A DNA stretch of 64,000 nucleotides, taken from contig NZ_CP040788.1 of the NCBI RefSeq assembly GCF_021922985.1, forward strand, positions 2,418,001 to 2,482,000, read 5' to 3'. Numbering within the stretch: the stretch's first letter is position 1; every line of letters starts with the position of its first letter. Source of the DNA: Clavibacter michiganensis subsp. tessellarius (GTDB lineage: Bacteria > Actinomycetota > Actinomycetes > Actinomycetales > Microbacteriaceae). The translations under genes were made by a program, and so were the position numbers. Below, piece after piece: positions 7,977 to 16,064 of the stretch. The notes under the pieces are model-generated. The model searched no databases. It saw nothing but the letters and a program-made list of their open reading frames with translations, and was not told the origin of the DNA.

Positions 7977-10253
7977 GTGACGCCCCCGACGCTCGCCCCC
8001 GCCGCCCGATCGCTGCCCGCCGACCCCGCGGACCGGCCGCCCACCGCGCCCGCGTCCGCGCCCGCCGTCGCCCGTCCGACCGGCGCCGCGCGGACGCTCC
8101 TCCGGACGCTCGCCCGCCACCCGCTCGCCGCGCTCGCCGTCCCCGCCGGCAGCGCGTGGATGGGCGTGATGGCCGGGCTGGGCGAGCTCGCGCATCCCGC
8201 CGCGACCGCCATCGCGCTCGCCGTCGTCGTGGCCGTGCTGGCCTGGTCGGAGAGCCGCATCGGGATCGTGCGCACCGCGCTCGTCGCCGGGCTCGGCTCG
8301 CTCGCGCCGGTCGCCGTCGCCTCCCTCCTCATCGCCGTGGGCCTCGCGCTCGGCGACCTCTACTCCCAGCTCGACGCGGCCGACCGGCTGTGGGCGCCGT
8401 CCGTCGTGATCGTCGCGGTCGCCGCCGCCGCCAGCCGCGGCCTCGCGCCGGCCCACCGCGACGGGCTCCGCGCCGCCGTGCTCGCGGCGGTGCTCGCCGG
8501 CCTCCTCGCCGGCGGCCACGGCGTCGACCTCACGCGCGGCGTCGCGCTGCTCATCGGGATGGGCCTCGGCCGGGTCCTCGTGCCGCTCTCCACCCGCCCC
8601 GCCTGGCACGACGCCGCCACGTCCCACGCCCGGGTGGTCGCCGCCACGATGCTCGGCACGGTCACCCTCAGCTGGTGGATCGCCGCGGTGTCCGGCGACG
8701 CGATCGGCGTGCTCAGCACCATGGGCTCCCTGCTCGACCCCGGCAGCACCGTGGTCGTGCTGTGCGTCCTGATCCTCGCGGTCGCGCTGCTGCTCCGCGG
8801 ACGGCGCCTCGGGCTCGTGATGGGCATCACGGCCCTCCTGCTCGTCACCGGCCTCCTCGCCTGGTACTACACGGTCATCCCGCTCGCCGAGGACTGGTTC
8901 ACCTTCTCCGTCGCGTCGTGGACCGACCTCGAGGTGCCCGCGCTCGTGCTCACCACCTGGCTCGTTCCGGCGGCCGCGCTGGTCGTGCTCGTCGTCCGCC
9001 GCCGGTCCTTCACGATGCGCGCCGCCGCCGGGGAGCGCTCCGCCGGGCGCGAGCGCGTGCTCGCGCAGCTGGCGCGGGCGGACGCCGGATCCCTCGGGTT
9101 CATGGGCACGTGGGCCGGCAGCAGCCACTGGTTCGCGGCCGACGACGTCGCATCCTCGGACGGCGCGTCCTCCGACGGCGCGGTCGCGCACGGGGCCGTC
9201 GCGTACCGGGCCGCGCACGGCGTCGCCCTCACGGTGTCGGACCCGATCGCGACCACCGCCGACGCACCCGCGACGATCCGCGCCTTCGCCCGGCACTGCT
9301 CCGCGCGCGGCCTCGTGCCGGCGTTCTACAGCATCCACTCGCAGCACCTGCCGGTCTTCGCGGAGCTCGGCTGGAGCGTCACGCCGGTGGCCGAGGAGGC
9401 CGTGATCGACCTCGCGGGCTTCTCGACCTCGGGCAAGCGCCGCCAGGACCTGCGCACGGCCACGAACCGCGCCGCGCGCGACGGCGTCGACGCGCTGTGG
9501 GGCACCTACCGCACGCTGCCCGAGCCCCTCCGCCGCGCGGTCGACGCGCTGAGCGGCGACTGGGTCGACGCGAAGGCGCTGCCCGAGATGGGCTTCACGC
9601 TCGGCGGCCTGCGCGAGCTCGACGACCCCGAGGTGCGGATGCTGCTCGCCGTCGACGCCGCCGGCCGGGTGCACGGCGTCACCAGCTGGCTGCCCGTGTT
9701 CCGCGACGGCCGCCTCGTGGGCCGCACGCTCGACGTCATGCGCCGCGGCGCGGATCCGATGCCGGGCGTGATGGAGTTCCTCATCGCGACCGCCGCCCGC
9801 GCCTTCCAGGGGGAGGGCCTCGAGACGCTGAGCCTGTCGGGCACGCCGCTCGCGGGCGTCGGCCGGGGCCTCGCCGGGGGACCCGTCGACCGGGTGGTCG
9901 CGCGCCTGCTGGCCGCGACCGGACGCGCGCTCGAGCCGTCCTACGGCTTCACCTCGCTGCTGCGCTTCAAGGCCAAGTTCGACCCGCGGTACGAGACCCT
10001 CTGGCTCGCCTGCCCGACCGCGGCCGACCTCGCGCCGATCGGGCGCGCCCTCACCTCCGCCTACGTGCCGACGCTGCGGATCCGGCAGCTCGTGGGCGCG
10101 CTGCGGGCGGCGGGCGTCGCGCGGCGGGAGGCGCGGCGCGCGAACCGGGCGGCGAGGCGCGCGGCGCGGGGCGCTAGCCTCGGCCACGCGGGGGACCGCG
10201 ACGGCGCGACGGGCGTCGGCGGCGGATCCGCCACGGGGAGGCGGGACGCGTGA
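7977..10253 (+). CDS. DUF2156 membrane protein (MprF/LysX C-terminal-like acyl/aminoacyl transferase)
   Basis: A 758-residue protein. A disordered Ala/Pro-rich N-terminus is followed by roughly eight to ten hydrophobic helices (about 50-350), then a cytoplasmic DUF2156 domain (about 355-690), the tandem GNAT-like fold of lysylphosphatidylglycerol synthases such as MprF. Seen in it are FMGTWAGSSHWF near its start and the conserved KFDPRYETLWL near its end; a basic tail closes the protein. MprF proteins attach amino acids from tRNA to membrane lipids, but DUF2156 relatives of unknown substrate are common, so the reaction is not proven. The GTG start has CACACT six bases upstream, suggesting a leaderless transcript. 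Its stop overlaps the next gene (GTGA), so it may be co-expressed with the two-component system. Confidence 0.85.
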   Translation: MTPPTLAPAARSLPADPADRPPTAPASAPAVARPTGAARTLLRTLARHPLAALAVPAGSAWMGVMAGLGELAHPAATAIALAVVVAVLAWSESRIGIVRTALVAGLGSLAPVAVASLLIAVGLALGDLYSQLDAADRLWAPSVVIVAVAAAASRGLAPAHRDGLRAAVLAAVLAGLLAGGHGVDLTRGVALLIGMGLGRVLVPLSTRPAWHDAATSHARVVAATMLGTVTLSWWIAAVSGDAIGVLSTMGSLLDPGSTVVVLCVLILAVALLLRGRRLGLVMGITALLLVTGLLAWYYTVIPLAEDWFTFSVASWTDLEVPALVLTTWLVPAAALVVLVVRRRSFTMRAAAGERSAGRERVLAQLARADAGSLGFMGTWAGSSHWFAADDVASSDGASSDGAVAHGAVAYRAAHGVALTVSDPIATTADAPATIRAFARHCSARGLVPAFYSIHSQHLPVFAELGWSVTPVAEEAVIDLAGFSTSGKRRQDLRTATNRAARDGVDALWGTYRTLPEPLRRAVDALSGDWVDAKALPEMGFTLGGLRELDDPEVRMLLAVDAAGRVHGVTSWLPVFRDGRLVGRTLDVMRRGADPMPGVMEFLIATAARAFQGEGLETLSLSGTPLAGVGRGLAGGPVDRVVARLLAATGRALEPSYGFTSLLRFKAKFDPRYETLWLACPTAADLAPIGRALTSAYVPTLRIRQLVGALRAAGVARREARRANRAARRAARGASLGHAGDRDGATGVGGGSATGRRDA

Positions 10254-10948
10254 GCCACGCATCCGGGGCGCGCGACGACGCGGCCGTCCCCACCGAGCCG
10301 ACCGGGCCCGTCGTGACGGTCGTCGTGGTCGACGACGAGTCGCTCGTGCGCTCGGGCATCGCGATGGTGCTGGGCGCCTCGCCGCGGATCGCCGTGCGGG
10401 CCGCCGTCTCGAGCGACACCGCGGTGGCGACCGTGCGCGAGCACGCGCCCGACGTGGTGCTCCTCGACATCCGGATGCCCGCGCCCGACGGCCTCATGAT
10501 CCTCGCCGAGCTGATGGCGGAGCCCCGGCCGCCCGCCGTCGCCATGCTCACCACGTTCGACACCGACGACCAGGTGCTGGAGGCGCTGCACCGCGGCGCG
10601 TCGGGCTTCCTGCTCAAGGACACGGATCCGGAGCAGCTCGCTCGGCACGTGCTCACGCTCGCGTCCGGCGGCATCGTGCTGGCGCCCGGCCTCCGGCCCG
10701 GCCGGCTCTTCCGCTCGCTCGAGGACGACGCCGAGCGGGCCCGCGTCGCGCGGCTCGGCGACCGAGAGACCATCGTGCTCACGGCGCTCGCCCGCGGGCT
10801 CTCGAACGCGGAGATCGTGGCCGAGTGCGGGCTGACGCTCGGGACGGTCAAGGAGACGGTGAGCTCCATCGTGCAGGCGCTCGGCGTCGGCTCGCGCGTG
10901 GAGGCGGCCGTCGTCGCCGACCGCGCGGGGCTCGTGCCGCGGCGGTGA
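10250..10948 (+). CDS. NarL/LuxR-family response regulator
   Basis: A 232-residue response regulator. The receiver domain (about 20-140) has the acidic pair DDE at 28-30, the phosphoacceptor Asp73 in LLDIRMP, the switch Thr in MLTTFD and the conserved Lys in FLLKD. The C-terminal LuxR-type helix-turn-helix (about 165-225) shows LGDRETIVLTALARG and TLGTVKETVSSI. The GTG start overlaps the preceding membrane protein by 4 bases and the partner histidine kinase follows after 4 bases. The target genes cannot be told from the window; lipid modification by the upstream DUF2156 protein is one candidate. Confidence 0.93.
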   Translation: MSHASGARDDAAVPTEPTGPVVTVVVVDDESLVRSGIAMVLGASPRIAVRAAVSSDTAVATVREHAPDVVLLDIRMPAPDGLMILAELMAEPRPPAVAMLTTFDTDDQVLEALHRGASGFLLKDTDPEQLARHVLTLASGGIVLAPGLRPGRLFRSLEDDAERARVARLGDRETIVLTALARGLSNAEIVAECGLTLGTVKETVSSIVQALGVGSRVEAAVVADRAGLVPRR

Positions 10949-10952
10949 TCCG

Positions 10953-12158
10953 ATGATGCGGCTGACGAGGCGGGCGCTCGCCGCGGGCGGCGCGGCCGAC
11001 GCCGACCGGGGCGCGGACGCGGACGCGGACGCGGACGCGCTCGACGCCGCCGCCGATCCCGCGGGCCGCCCGACCGCCGCCGACCGCGTGCGCGCCGCGC
11101 TCGTCGACCTGCTCGTGGCCGGCGTCGCCACGGCCCTGTCCTACGGGTTCCTCTCCGCCGCGCAGTCGTCGGGGGAGGTCGCCGCGGGGATCGCCGCCTG
11201 CCTCGGCCTCGTGCTCCGCCGCCGCTGGCCGTGGCTGAGCGTGCTGGCCGCGCTGCCGGCCTTCTACCTGAGCATCGCGTACGTCCCGCTCGTGATCGCC
11301 CTCTTCGACCTCGGCCTCTCGCGCGCGCCGCGATGGCAGGTCGCGGTGGCGGCGGTCGGATCCGTGGTCGCGTACATGGCGCCGCTCTGGCCGCCGGAGG
11401 ACGTGCCCTTCCTGGTCGAGCCGCTCGTGGACGCGACCATCTACACGGTCGGGCCGGCGCTGCTCGGCGCGTTCCTCCGCGAGCGGCGGACGGCCCGGGC
11501 GCAGCTCGTGGAGCTCCGGGCCGCGCAGTCGCTCGGGCAGCGGCAGGCCGCCGAGGTGGCGCTCTCGCGGGAGCGGGCGGTGCTCGCGCGCGAGATGCAC
11601 GACGTGGTCTCGCACCAGGTCAGCCTCATCGCCGTGCAGGCCGGGGCGATGCAGGTGGGCGCGGCCGACGAGCGCTCCCGGGAGGCCGCGCGCACGATCC
11701 GCGGGCTCAGCACGGTGACGCTCGAGGAGCTGCGCGGCATGGTCGAGGTGCTGCGCGCCGCGGGCGGGGAGCGGCGCGAGCTCGCGCCGCAGCCGACCCT
11801 GGAGGACGTGCCGGCGCTCGTGGCGGCCAGCGGGATCCGCGTGGAGACCGCCCTCGACCTCCCCGGCGACCTGCCCGCGGCCGCCCAGCGCGCCGTCTAC
11901 CGGACGGTGCAGGAGGGCCTGACGAACGCGCGCAAGCACGCGACCGGCGCGGCCGTGCGGATCACCGGCCGGCTCGACGCGGGCCACGTGGTGCTCGAGG
12001 TGGACGCGGGCGCGCCGACGCTCCCGCTGCTCGACCTGCCGAGCGGACGCCACGGGCTCACCGGCCTCCGCGAGCGGGCCCAGCTGCTCGGCGGCACCCT
12101 GACGGCCGAGACGCGGGCCGACGGATCCCACCTTCTGCGGCTGCGCTTCCCGCTCTGA
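10953..12158 (+). CDS. Sensor histidine kinase (HisKA_3 type)
   Basis: A 401-residue membrane kinase of the DesK/NarX-like HPK7 class, partner of the adjacent regulator. After an Ala/Asp-rich N-terminus come four to five membrane helices (about 48-175), then the dimerisation helix with the phosphoacceptor His216 in REMHDVVSHQVSLI, and an HATPase domain (about 290-400) with the N box in QEGLTNARKHA and a late G box HGLTGLRERA. There is no extracellular sensor domain of note, so it probably senses membrane state. ATG start; the N-terminal Ala-Asp run is encoded by a perfect hexanucleotide tandem repeat. Confidence 0.92.
   Translation: MMRLTRRALAAGGAADADRGADADADADALDAAADPAGRPTAADRVRAALVDLLVAGVATALSYGFLSAAQSSGEVAAGIAACLGLVLRRRWPWLSVLAALPAFYLSIAYVPLVIALFDLGLSRAPRWQVAVAAVGSVVAYMAPLWPPEDVPFLVEPLVDATIYTVGPALLGAFLRERRTARAQLVELRAAQSLGQRQAAEVALSRERAVLAREMHDVVSHQVSLIAVQAGAMQVGAADERSREAARTIRGLSTVTLEELRGMVEVLRAAGGERRELAPQPTLEDVPALVAASGIRVETALDLPGDLPAAAQRAVYRTVQEGLTNARKHATGAAVRITGRLDAGHVVLEVDAGAPTLPLLDLPSGRHGLTGLRERAQLLGGTLTAETRADGSHLLRLRFPL
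11013..11036 (+). repeat. Hexanucleotide tandem repeat (GCGGAC x4) in the kinase gene
   Basis: Four perfect GCGGAC copies code for an Ala-Asp run near residues 21-28 of the histidine kinase. Because the unit is six bases, copy-number changes would keep the reading frame. Confidence 0.8.
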
Positions 12159-12179
12159 GGCGGACCGGCGCCCCGCGGC

Positions 12180-12761
12180 TCAGCGGCCGGATGCGGAGGC
12201 GGGGACCGCGGCCGGCTCGACGTCGGTCGTGGGCTCCGGGCCGGGCCAGATGGTCCAGCAGACGGCCCAGATGGTGCAGATGCCGAGGAGCGCCGTGAGG
12301 CGGACGATCCAGTCCTCGAGCGCCCGGGTCCGCGCGGCGTCGCCGACGAACGCGATGGCGGCGAGCAGCAGGGCGCAGGCGATCGCGTAGGCGACCACCG
12401 TGAGGATCCACATCCGCCACTCGTAGCGCACCCTGGCGCGACCGGACCGGGCGGGGCGCGCCGGCGCCGGGCCGCCGGCGAAGCGGTGGGCGAAGCGGGC
12501 GTCGAGCCAGCGCACCATCGAGTGGCCGAAGGCGACGGATCCGCCGAGGTACGCGGCGGCGAGGCCGTGGGTCCAGTCGGCGGTCGCCCCGCCGCGGAGG
12601 TCGACGGCGGCGGCGACGAGCAGCACGAGGTCCACGACGGGCACGCACGCGAGGAGCACGGCGCCGAGGCGCGGGCGACGGAGGGCGTAGCGGACGGCGA
12701 GCCCGGCGGCCAGCACGACCCAGAAGCCGATCTCGCAGGCGATGATGACGACGACGATCAT
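12180..12761 (-). CDS. Conserved actinobacterial membrane protein, function unknown
   Basis: A 193-residue protein with five likely membrane helices: an N-terminal one starting MIVVVIIACEIGFWV, two more before residue 90, and two between about 115 and 175. A cytoplasmic loop of about 30 residues is rich in Pro and Arg (RFAGGPAPARP). Proteins of this layout are widespread and uncharacterised in actinobacteria. I chose the ATG at 12761 because GGGGGG lies eight bases upstream and the protein starts straight into a helix; an upstream start would add 11 residues without a good binding site. It is convergent with the kinase gene. Confidence 0.75.
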   Translation of the reverse strand: MIVVVIIACEIGFWVVLAAGLAVRYALRRPRLGAVLLACVPVVDLVLLVAAAVDLRGGATADWTHGLAAAYLGGSVAFGHSMVRWLDARFAHRFAGGPAPARPARSGRARVRYEWRMWILTVVAYAIACALLLAAIAFVGDAARTRALEDWIVRLTALLGICTIWAVCWTIWPGPEPTTDVEPAAVPASASGR

Positions 12762-12854
12762 GCGCGGACCCCCCGTGGTTCGGCTGGTCCCCACCGTATC
12801 GGCGCGGGGTCCGGCGGCGACGCCCCAGATCGGGGGCGCCCGCCCGACGTGGGA

Positions 12855-12977
12855 TCAGCCCTGGCGGACCTTGTTCCGCGGGTTCTTCTTGTTGATGACG
12901 AAGACGCGGCCGCGGCGGCGCACGACCTGCGCGCCGGGGAGCTTCTTCAGGGCCTTGATCGAGTTGCGCACCTTCAT
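12855..12977 (-). CDS. rpmJ: Ribosomal protein bL36, zinc-free paralogue
   Basis: A 40-residue protein starting [19 protein letters not shown] and ending NPRNKVRQG, recognisable as large-subunit protein L36. It has no cysteine, so it is the C-minus form, which replaces the zinc-ribbon form when zinc is scarce. The ATG has AAAGGA upstream. In many actinobacteria this paralogue is controlled by the zinc repressor Zur; here a 15-base palindrome of the right shape lies 14 bases upstream of the start, shared with the divergent CobW-like gene. Confidence 0.93.
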   Translation of the reverse strand: MKVRNSIKALKKLPGAQVVRRRGRVFVINKKNPRNKVRQG

Positions 12978-12990
12978 GGTGGTCCTTTCG

Positions 12991-13005
12991 TGAGAACAGT
13001 TCTCA
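12991..13005. promoter_or_regulatory. Zur-box-like palindrome between rpmJ and the CobW-like gene
   Basis: TGAGAACAGTTCTCA is a perfect 7+1+7 inverted repeat. It fits the general actinobacterial Zur pattern TGA-AA---TT-TCA. It sits between two divergent genes that both make sense in zinc limitation, and directly next to the -10 element of the plus-strand gene. Binding is inferred. Confidence 0.65.
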
Positions 13006-13006
13006 A

Positions 13007-13018
13007 TAGACTAGCGCC
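13007..13018 (+). promoter_or_regulatory. Leaderless promoter -10 of the CobW-like gene
   Basis: TAGACT (13007-13012) matches TANNNT and lies exactly six bases before the ATG at 13019, the spacing of actinobacterial leaderless transcripts. A repressor on the adjacent palindrome would block it. Confidence 0.55.
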
Positions 13019-14095
13019 ATGCCCGCTCGCGATCGATCGACCTCCGTGCACCCGCAGCCCCAGCCGCCGTCCGGCGTCGTGCTCGTCGTGGGGGAGGGAT
13101 CCGCGCTCCGCGCCGTCCTCCGCGACGCCGTCGCCGAGCGCGCGGCCTCGCTCCTCGTGCTGCCGCCGGACGAGGCGGACCCGGTCGAGCCCATCGCGCG
13201 CTTCCTCGACGACCTCGCCGAGCTCGGGCCGGGCGCCGAGGCCGTGGTCGGGATCCCCGCCACGGCCGACGCCCGCGCGACCGGCATGGGCCTCGACCTG
13301 CTGCTGCGGCAGGAGCGCCGGCTGCAGCGCGCGCTCGGCGGGGTCGGATCCGGCTTCGGGCTCCGCCACGTCGTCTCGGTCGTGCCCGCCGACCGCCTGC
13401 ACGCCGTCTCCTTCGGCCGCGTCGAGGACGCGTTCACGGAGGCGGAGACGCTCGTCGACCTCGTGGAGTACGCGACCGTCGTGGTCCTCACCGGCATGGC
13501 GCGCGTGCCGCAGGAGGCGCGCGGCCTGGTCGTCGCGCTCGTGCGCCGGCTCGCGCCGCGGGCGACCGTGCTCGACGCGCGGCGCCCGCTGGCGCTCGAC
13601 CGGCTGCCGCGCTGGGGCGACGTGGCCGGCCTCGCCGCCTCCGCCGGCTGGATGCGCGAGCTCACCGCCGCGGGCGTGGCCGCGCGTCCGGCGGACCTCG
13701 ACCGGCTGACGGGACCCGTGGGATCCGTCGTGGTGGGCGACCCGCGGCCCCTGCACCCGCAGCGCCTCGCCGACGCCGTGGAGGAGGAGCTGCGGCCCGA
13801 CCGCGCCGGGCTGGTGCTGCGCTCGAAGGGCTTCGTGTCGCTCGCGTCGCGGCCGGGCGAGGTGGGCGGGTGGTCGAGCGTCGGGCCGATGCTCACGCTG
13901 CAGCCGACCGGGATCGACCCGTGGACGGAGGAGGCGCCGCACGGGACGGAGATCGCGTTCTTCGGGATCGGGCTGCGGCCGGCCGTCCTGCGGCGCGCGA
14001 TCGGGCGGGCCGTGCTGACGCCGGCGGAGCTCGCGGCCGGGCCCGACGCGTGGGCGGGGTACGCGGATCCGTTCCCGCGGGTCGACGCCGGCTGA
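13019..14095 (+). CDS. CobW/G3E-family protein with degenerate GTP-binding site
   Basis: A 358-residue protein. The C-terminal third (about 260-352) is a clear CobW_C domain: LRSKGFVSLASRPGEVGGWSS and the later GTEIAFFGIGLRP. The N-terminal half aligns in outline with the G3E GTPase domain, but the position of the Walker A loop reads VVLVVGEGSALRAVL, with no GxxGxGK[ST], and the family CxCC metal motif is absent. COG0523 proteins are zinc metallochaperones made under zinc starvation; this one probably no longer hydrolyses GTP. It is divergent from the zinc-free L36 gene and shares its operator-like palindrome. Confidence 0.82.
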   Translation: MPARDRSTSVHPQPQPPSGVVLVVGEGSALRAVLRDAVAERAASLLVLPPDEADPVEPIARFLDDLAELGPGAEAVVGIPATADARATGMGLDLLLRQERRLQRALGGVGSGFGLRHVVSVVPADRLHAVSFGRVEDAFTEAETLVDLVEYATVVVLTGMARVPQEARGLVVALVRRLAPRATVLDARRPLALDRLPRWGDVAGLAASAGWMRELTAAGVAARPADLDRLTGPVGSVVVGDPRPLHPQRLADAVEEELRPDRAGLVLRSKGFVSLASRPGEVGGWSSVGPMLTLQPTGIDPWTEEAPHGTEIAFFGIGLRPAVLRRAIGRAVLTPAELAAGPDAWAGYADPFPRVDAG

Positions 14096-14236
14096 GGGAC
14101 GGGCCGGGCGATCCCGACGGCTCGCGGCGCGCTCGGGATGCGTCGCGGCGCGCCCGGACGCCGGGGAGGGTGACGGTCCGCCGAGAGCGGATGCGCGCAC
14201 CTGGGCACTGCTCGACCTCCGGCGTTCAGTGGGGAG

Positions 14237-16054
14237 GTGAAGCAGAACCGCGCCGCAGAGGGCGCCACCCGCACGACCGACGACCGCACCGACGACCGCA
14301 CCGAGGCCGCCGAGGGCCGGCCCGCCGACGCGCAGGACCCCGCCGCGGATCCGGCCCTCGTCCCGGAGCCCGCGCCGGGCCCCGAGCCGGAGGACGCCCT
14401 GCGCGTCGCCCGCGAGTCCTTCGGCTGGGACGAGCTGCACGACGGCCAGGTGCGCACCATCGGCCCGCTCGTGCGCGGCCGCGACGCGCTCGTCGTGATG
14501 CCCACGGGCTACGGCAAGTCCGCGATCTACCAGGTCGCCACCGTGCTCATGGAGGGCCTGACCGTCGTCGTCTCGCCGCTCATCGCGCTGCAGGCCGACC
14601 AGGTGCAGAACCTCGAGGACGCGCCGGCCGCGCCGCCCGCGCGCGTGATCAACAGCACCATCCGCGGGAAGGCGCTCGACGAGGCATGGGCGACCGTGGA
14701 GGAGCCGGGCGCGCGGATCGTGTTCCTCACGCCCGAGCAGCTCGCGCGCGACGAGGTCGTCGCGCGGCTCGTGGCGCGGGGGGTGTCGCTCGTGGTGATC
14801 GACGAGGCGCACTGCGTCGCGTCGTGGGGCCACGACTTCCGGCCCGACTACCTGGGGCTCGGCGGCGTGGTCGACGCGCTCGGGCACCCGCCGACCGTCG
14901 CGATGACGGCGACCGGGTCCACGCCCATCCGCGTCGAGATCGAGGAGCGCCTCGGCCTCCGCGACCCGTTCGTGCTCTCGAGCGGCTTCGACCGGCCGAA
15001 CATCCGGCTCGAGGTGCGGCGGCACACCGAGGAGGCGGAGAAGCGGCGCGCGATCGTCGCGCACGTGATGGAGCAGACCCAGCCGGGCCTCGTCTACGTC
15101 GCGACGCGCAAGGACGCCGAGGACTACGCCGACGAGATCCGCGCGGCCGGCCTCCGCGTCGACGCGTACCACGCGGGCCTCCCGGCGGCCGAGCGCGAGC
15201 GCGTGCAGACGGCGTTCCACGAGGACGACGTGGACGTGGTGGTCGCCACGAGCGCGTTCGGCATGGGGATCGACAAGCCGACCGTGCGGTACGTGATCCA
15301 CGCGGCGCCGCCCGAGTCGGTCGACGCGTACTACCAGGAGGTCGGGCGCGCGGGGCGCGACGGGGAGCCGGCGGTCGGGATCCTGCACTACCGGGCCGAG
15401 GACCTCGGCCTCCGCCGGTTCTTCGCGGCGCGCACGCCCCGGCCCGCGAGCCTCCGCGACGTGTACGCGGCGGTCGCGGTGGCGGGCGTCGACGGGCCCG
15501 TGCGCCCGGCGGCCGTCGCCGAGCGGGCCGGGATGTCGCCGCGCACGGTCGGCGGTGTCCTCAACCTGCTCGTGGACGCGGGCGTGCTCGGGTCCGACCG
15601 CGACGGCGCCTTCGTGCGCGAGGAGCTGGATCCGCGCGAGGCCGCGTCCCGCGCCAAGGAGGTGGCGCAGGAGCGCGAGCGCATCGAGGTCTCGCGCCTG
15701 GAGATGATGCGCGGCTACGCCGAGACGCAGCAGTGCCGCCGCCAGTTCCTGCTCGGCTACTTCGGCGAGGAGTCGCCGGAGCGCTGCGGGAACTGCGACG
15801 CGTGCGACCGGCTCGAGGCGGACGACGCGCACGAGGAGGCGATGGGGACGGGGGCCGCGGACGTCGACGCTCCCGCGGCATCCTCCGCCGCCGACCCGTT
15901 CTCGCCGCAGTCCGCCGTCACCCACGCGGAGTGGGGGCCGGGCACCGTGATGAGCGCTGAGGACGACCGCATCACCGTGTTCTTCGAGAAGGAGGGGTAC
16001 CGCGTGCTGTCGCGGAAGCTCGTGGCGGAGGGGGAGCTGCTGCAGCCGGCGTGA
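14237..16054 (+). CDS. recQ: RecQ-family ATP-dependent DNA helicase
   Basis: A 605-residue 3'-5' DNA helicase. After an acidic, disordered N-terminus (1-50) come the two RecA-like domains: Walker A PTGYGKSA near 89-96, motif II DEAH at 189-192, the aromatic-rich loop after it, TAT, and the helicase C domain with SAFGMGIDKP and QEVGRAGRDG. The RecQ zinc-binding subdomain has Cys residues in QQCRRQ and CGNCDAC, and a winged-helix lies before it. There is no clear HRDC domain; the C-terminus instead ends in a short beta-rich domain (WGPGTVMSAEDDRITVFF) found in some actinobacterial RecQ proteins. GTG start chosen because GGGGAG directly precedes it. Confidence 0.92.
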   Translation: MKQNRAAEGATRTTDDRTDDRTEAAEGRPADAQDPAADPALVPEPAPGPEPEDALRVARESFGWDELHDGQVRTIGPLVRGRDALVVMPTGYGKSAIYQVATVLMEGLTVVVSPLIALQADQVQNLEDAPAAPPARVINSTIRGKALDEAWATVEEPGARIVFLTPEQLARDEVVARLVARGVSLVVIDEAHCVASWGHDFRPDYLGLGGVVDALGHPPTVAMTATGSTPIRVEIEERLGLRDPFVLSSGFDRPNIRLEVRRHTEEAEKRRAIVAHVMEQTQPGLVYVATRKDAEDYADEIRAAGLRVDAYHAGLPAAERERVQTAFHEDDVDVVVATSAFGMGIDKPTVRYVIHAAPPESVDAYYQEVGRAGRDGEPAVGILHYRAEDLGLRRFFAARTPRPASLRDVYAAVAVAGVDGPVRPAAVAERAGMSPRTVGGVLNLLVDAGVLGSDRDGAFVREELDPREAASRAKEVAQERERIEVSRLEMMRGYAETQQCRRQFLLGYFGEESPERCGNCDACDRLEADDAHEEAMGTGAADVDAPAASSAADPFSPQSAVTHAEWGPGTVMSAEDDRITVFFEKEGYRVLSRKLVAEGELLQPA

Positions 16055-16064
16055 TCCGCGGAGG

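Noticed and set aside
7905..10262. 785-codon minus-strand frame opposite the DUF2156 gene
   Set aside because: Low-complexity Arg/His/Gly composition without domains; the plus strand has membrane helices and a known domain.
12974..15925. 983-codon minus-strand frame across the CobW-like and recQ genes
   Set aside because: It spans two well-supported genes on the other strand and has no recognisable protein features.
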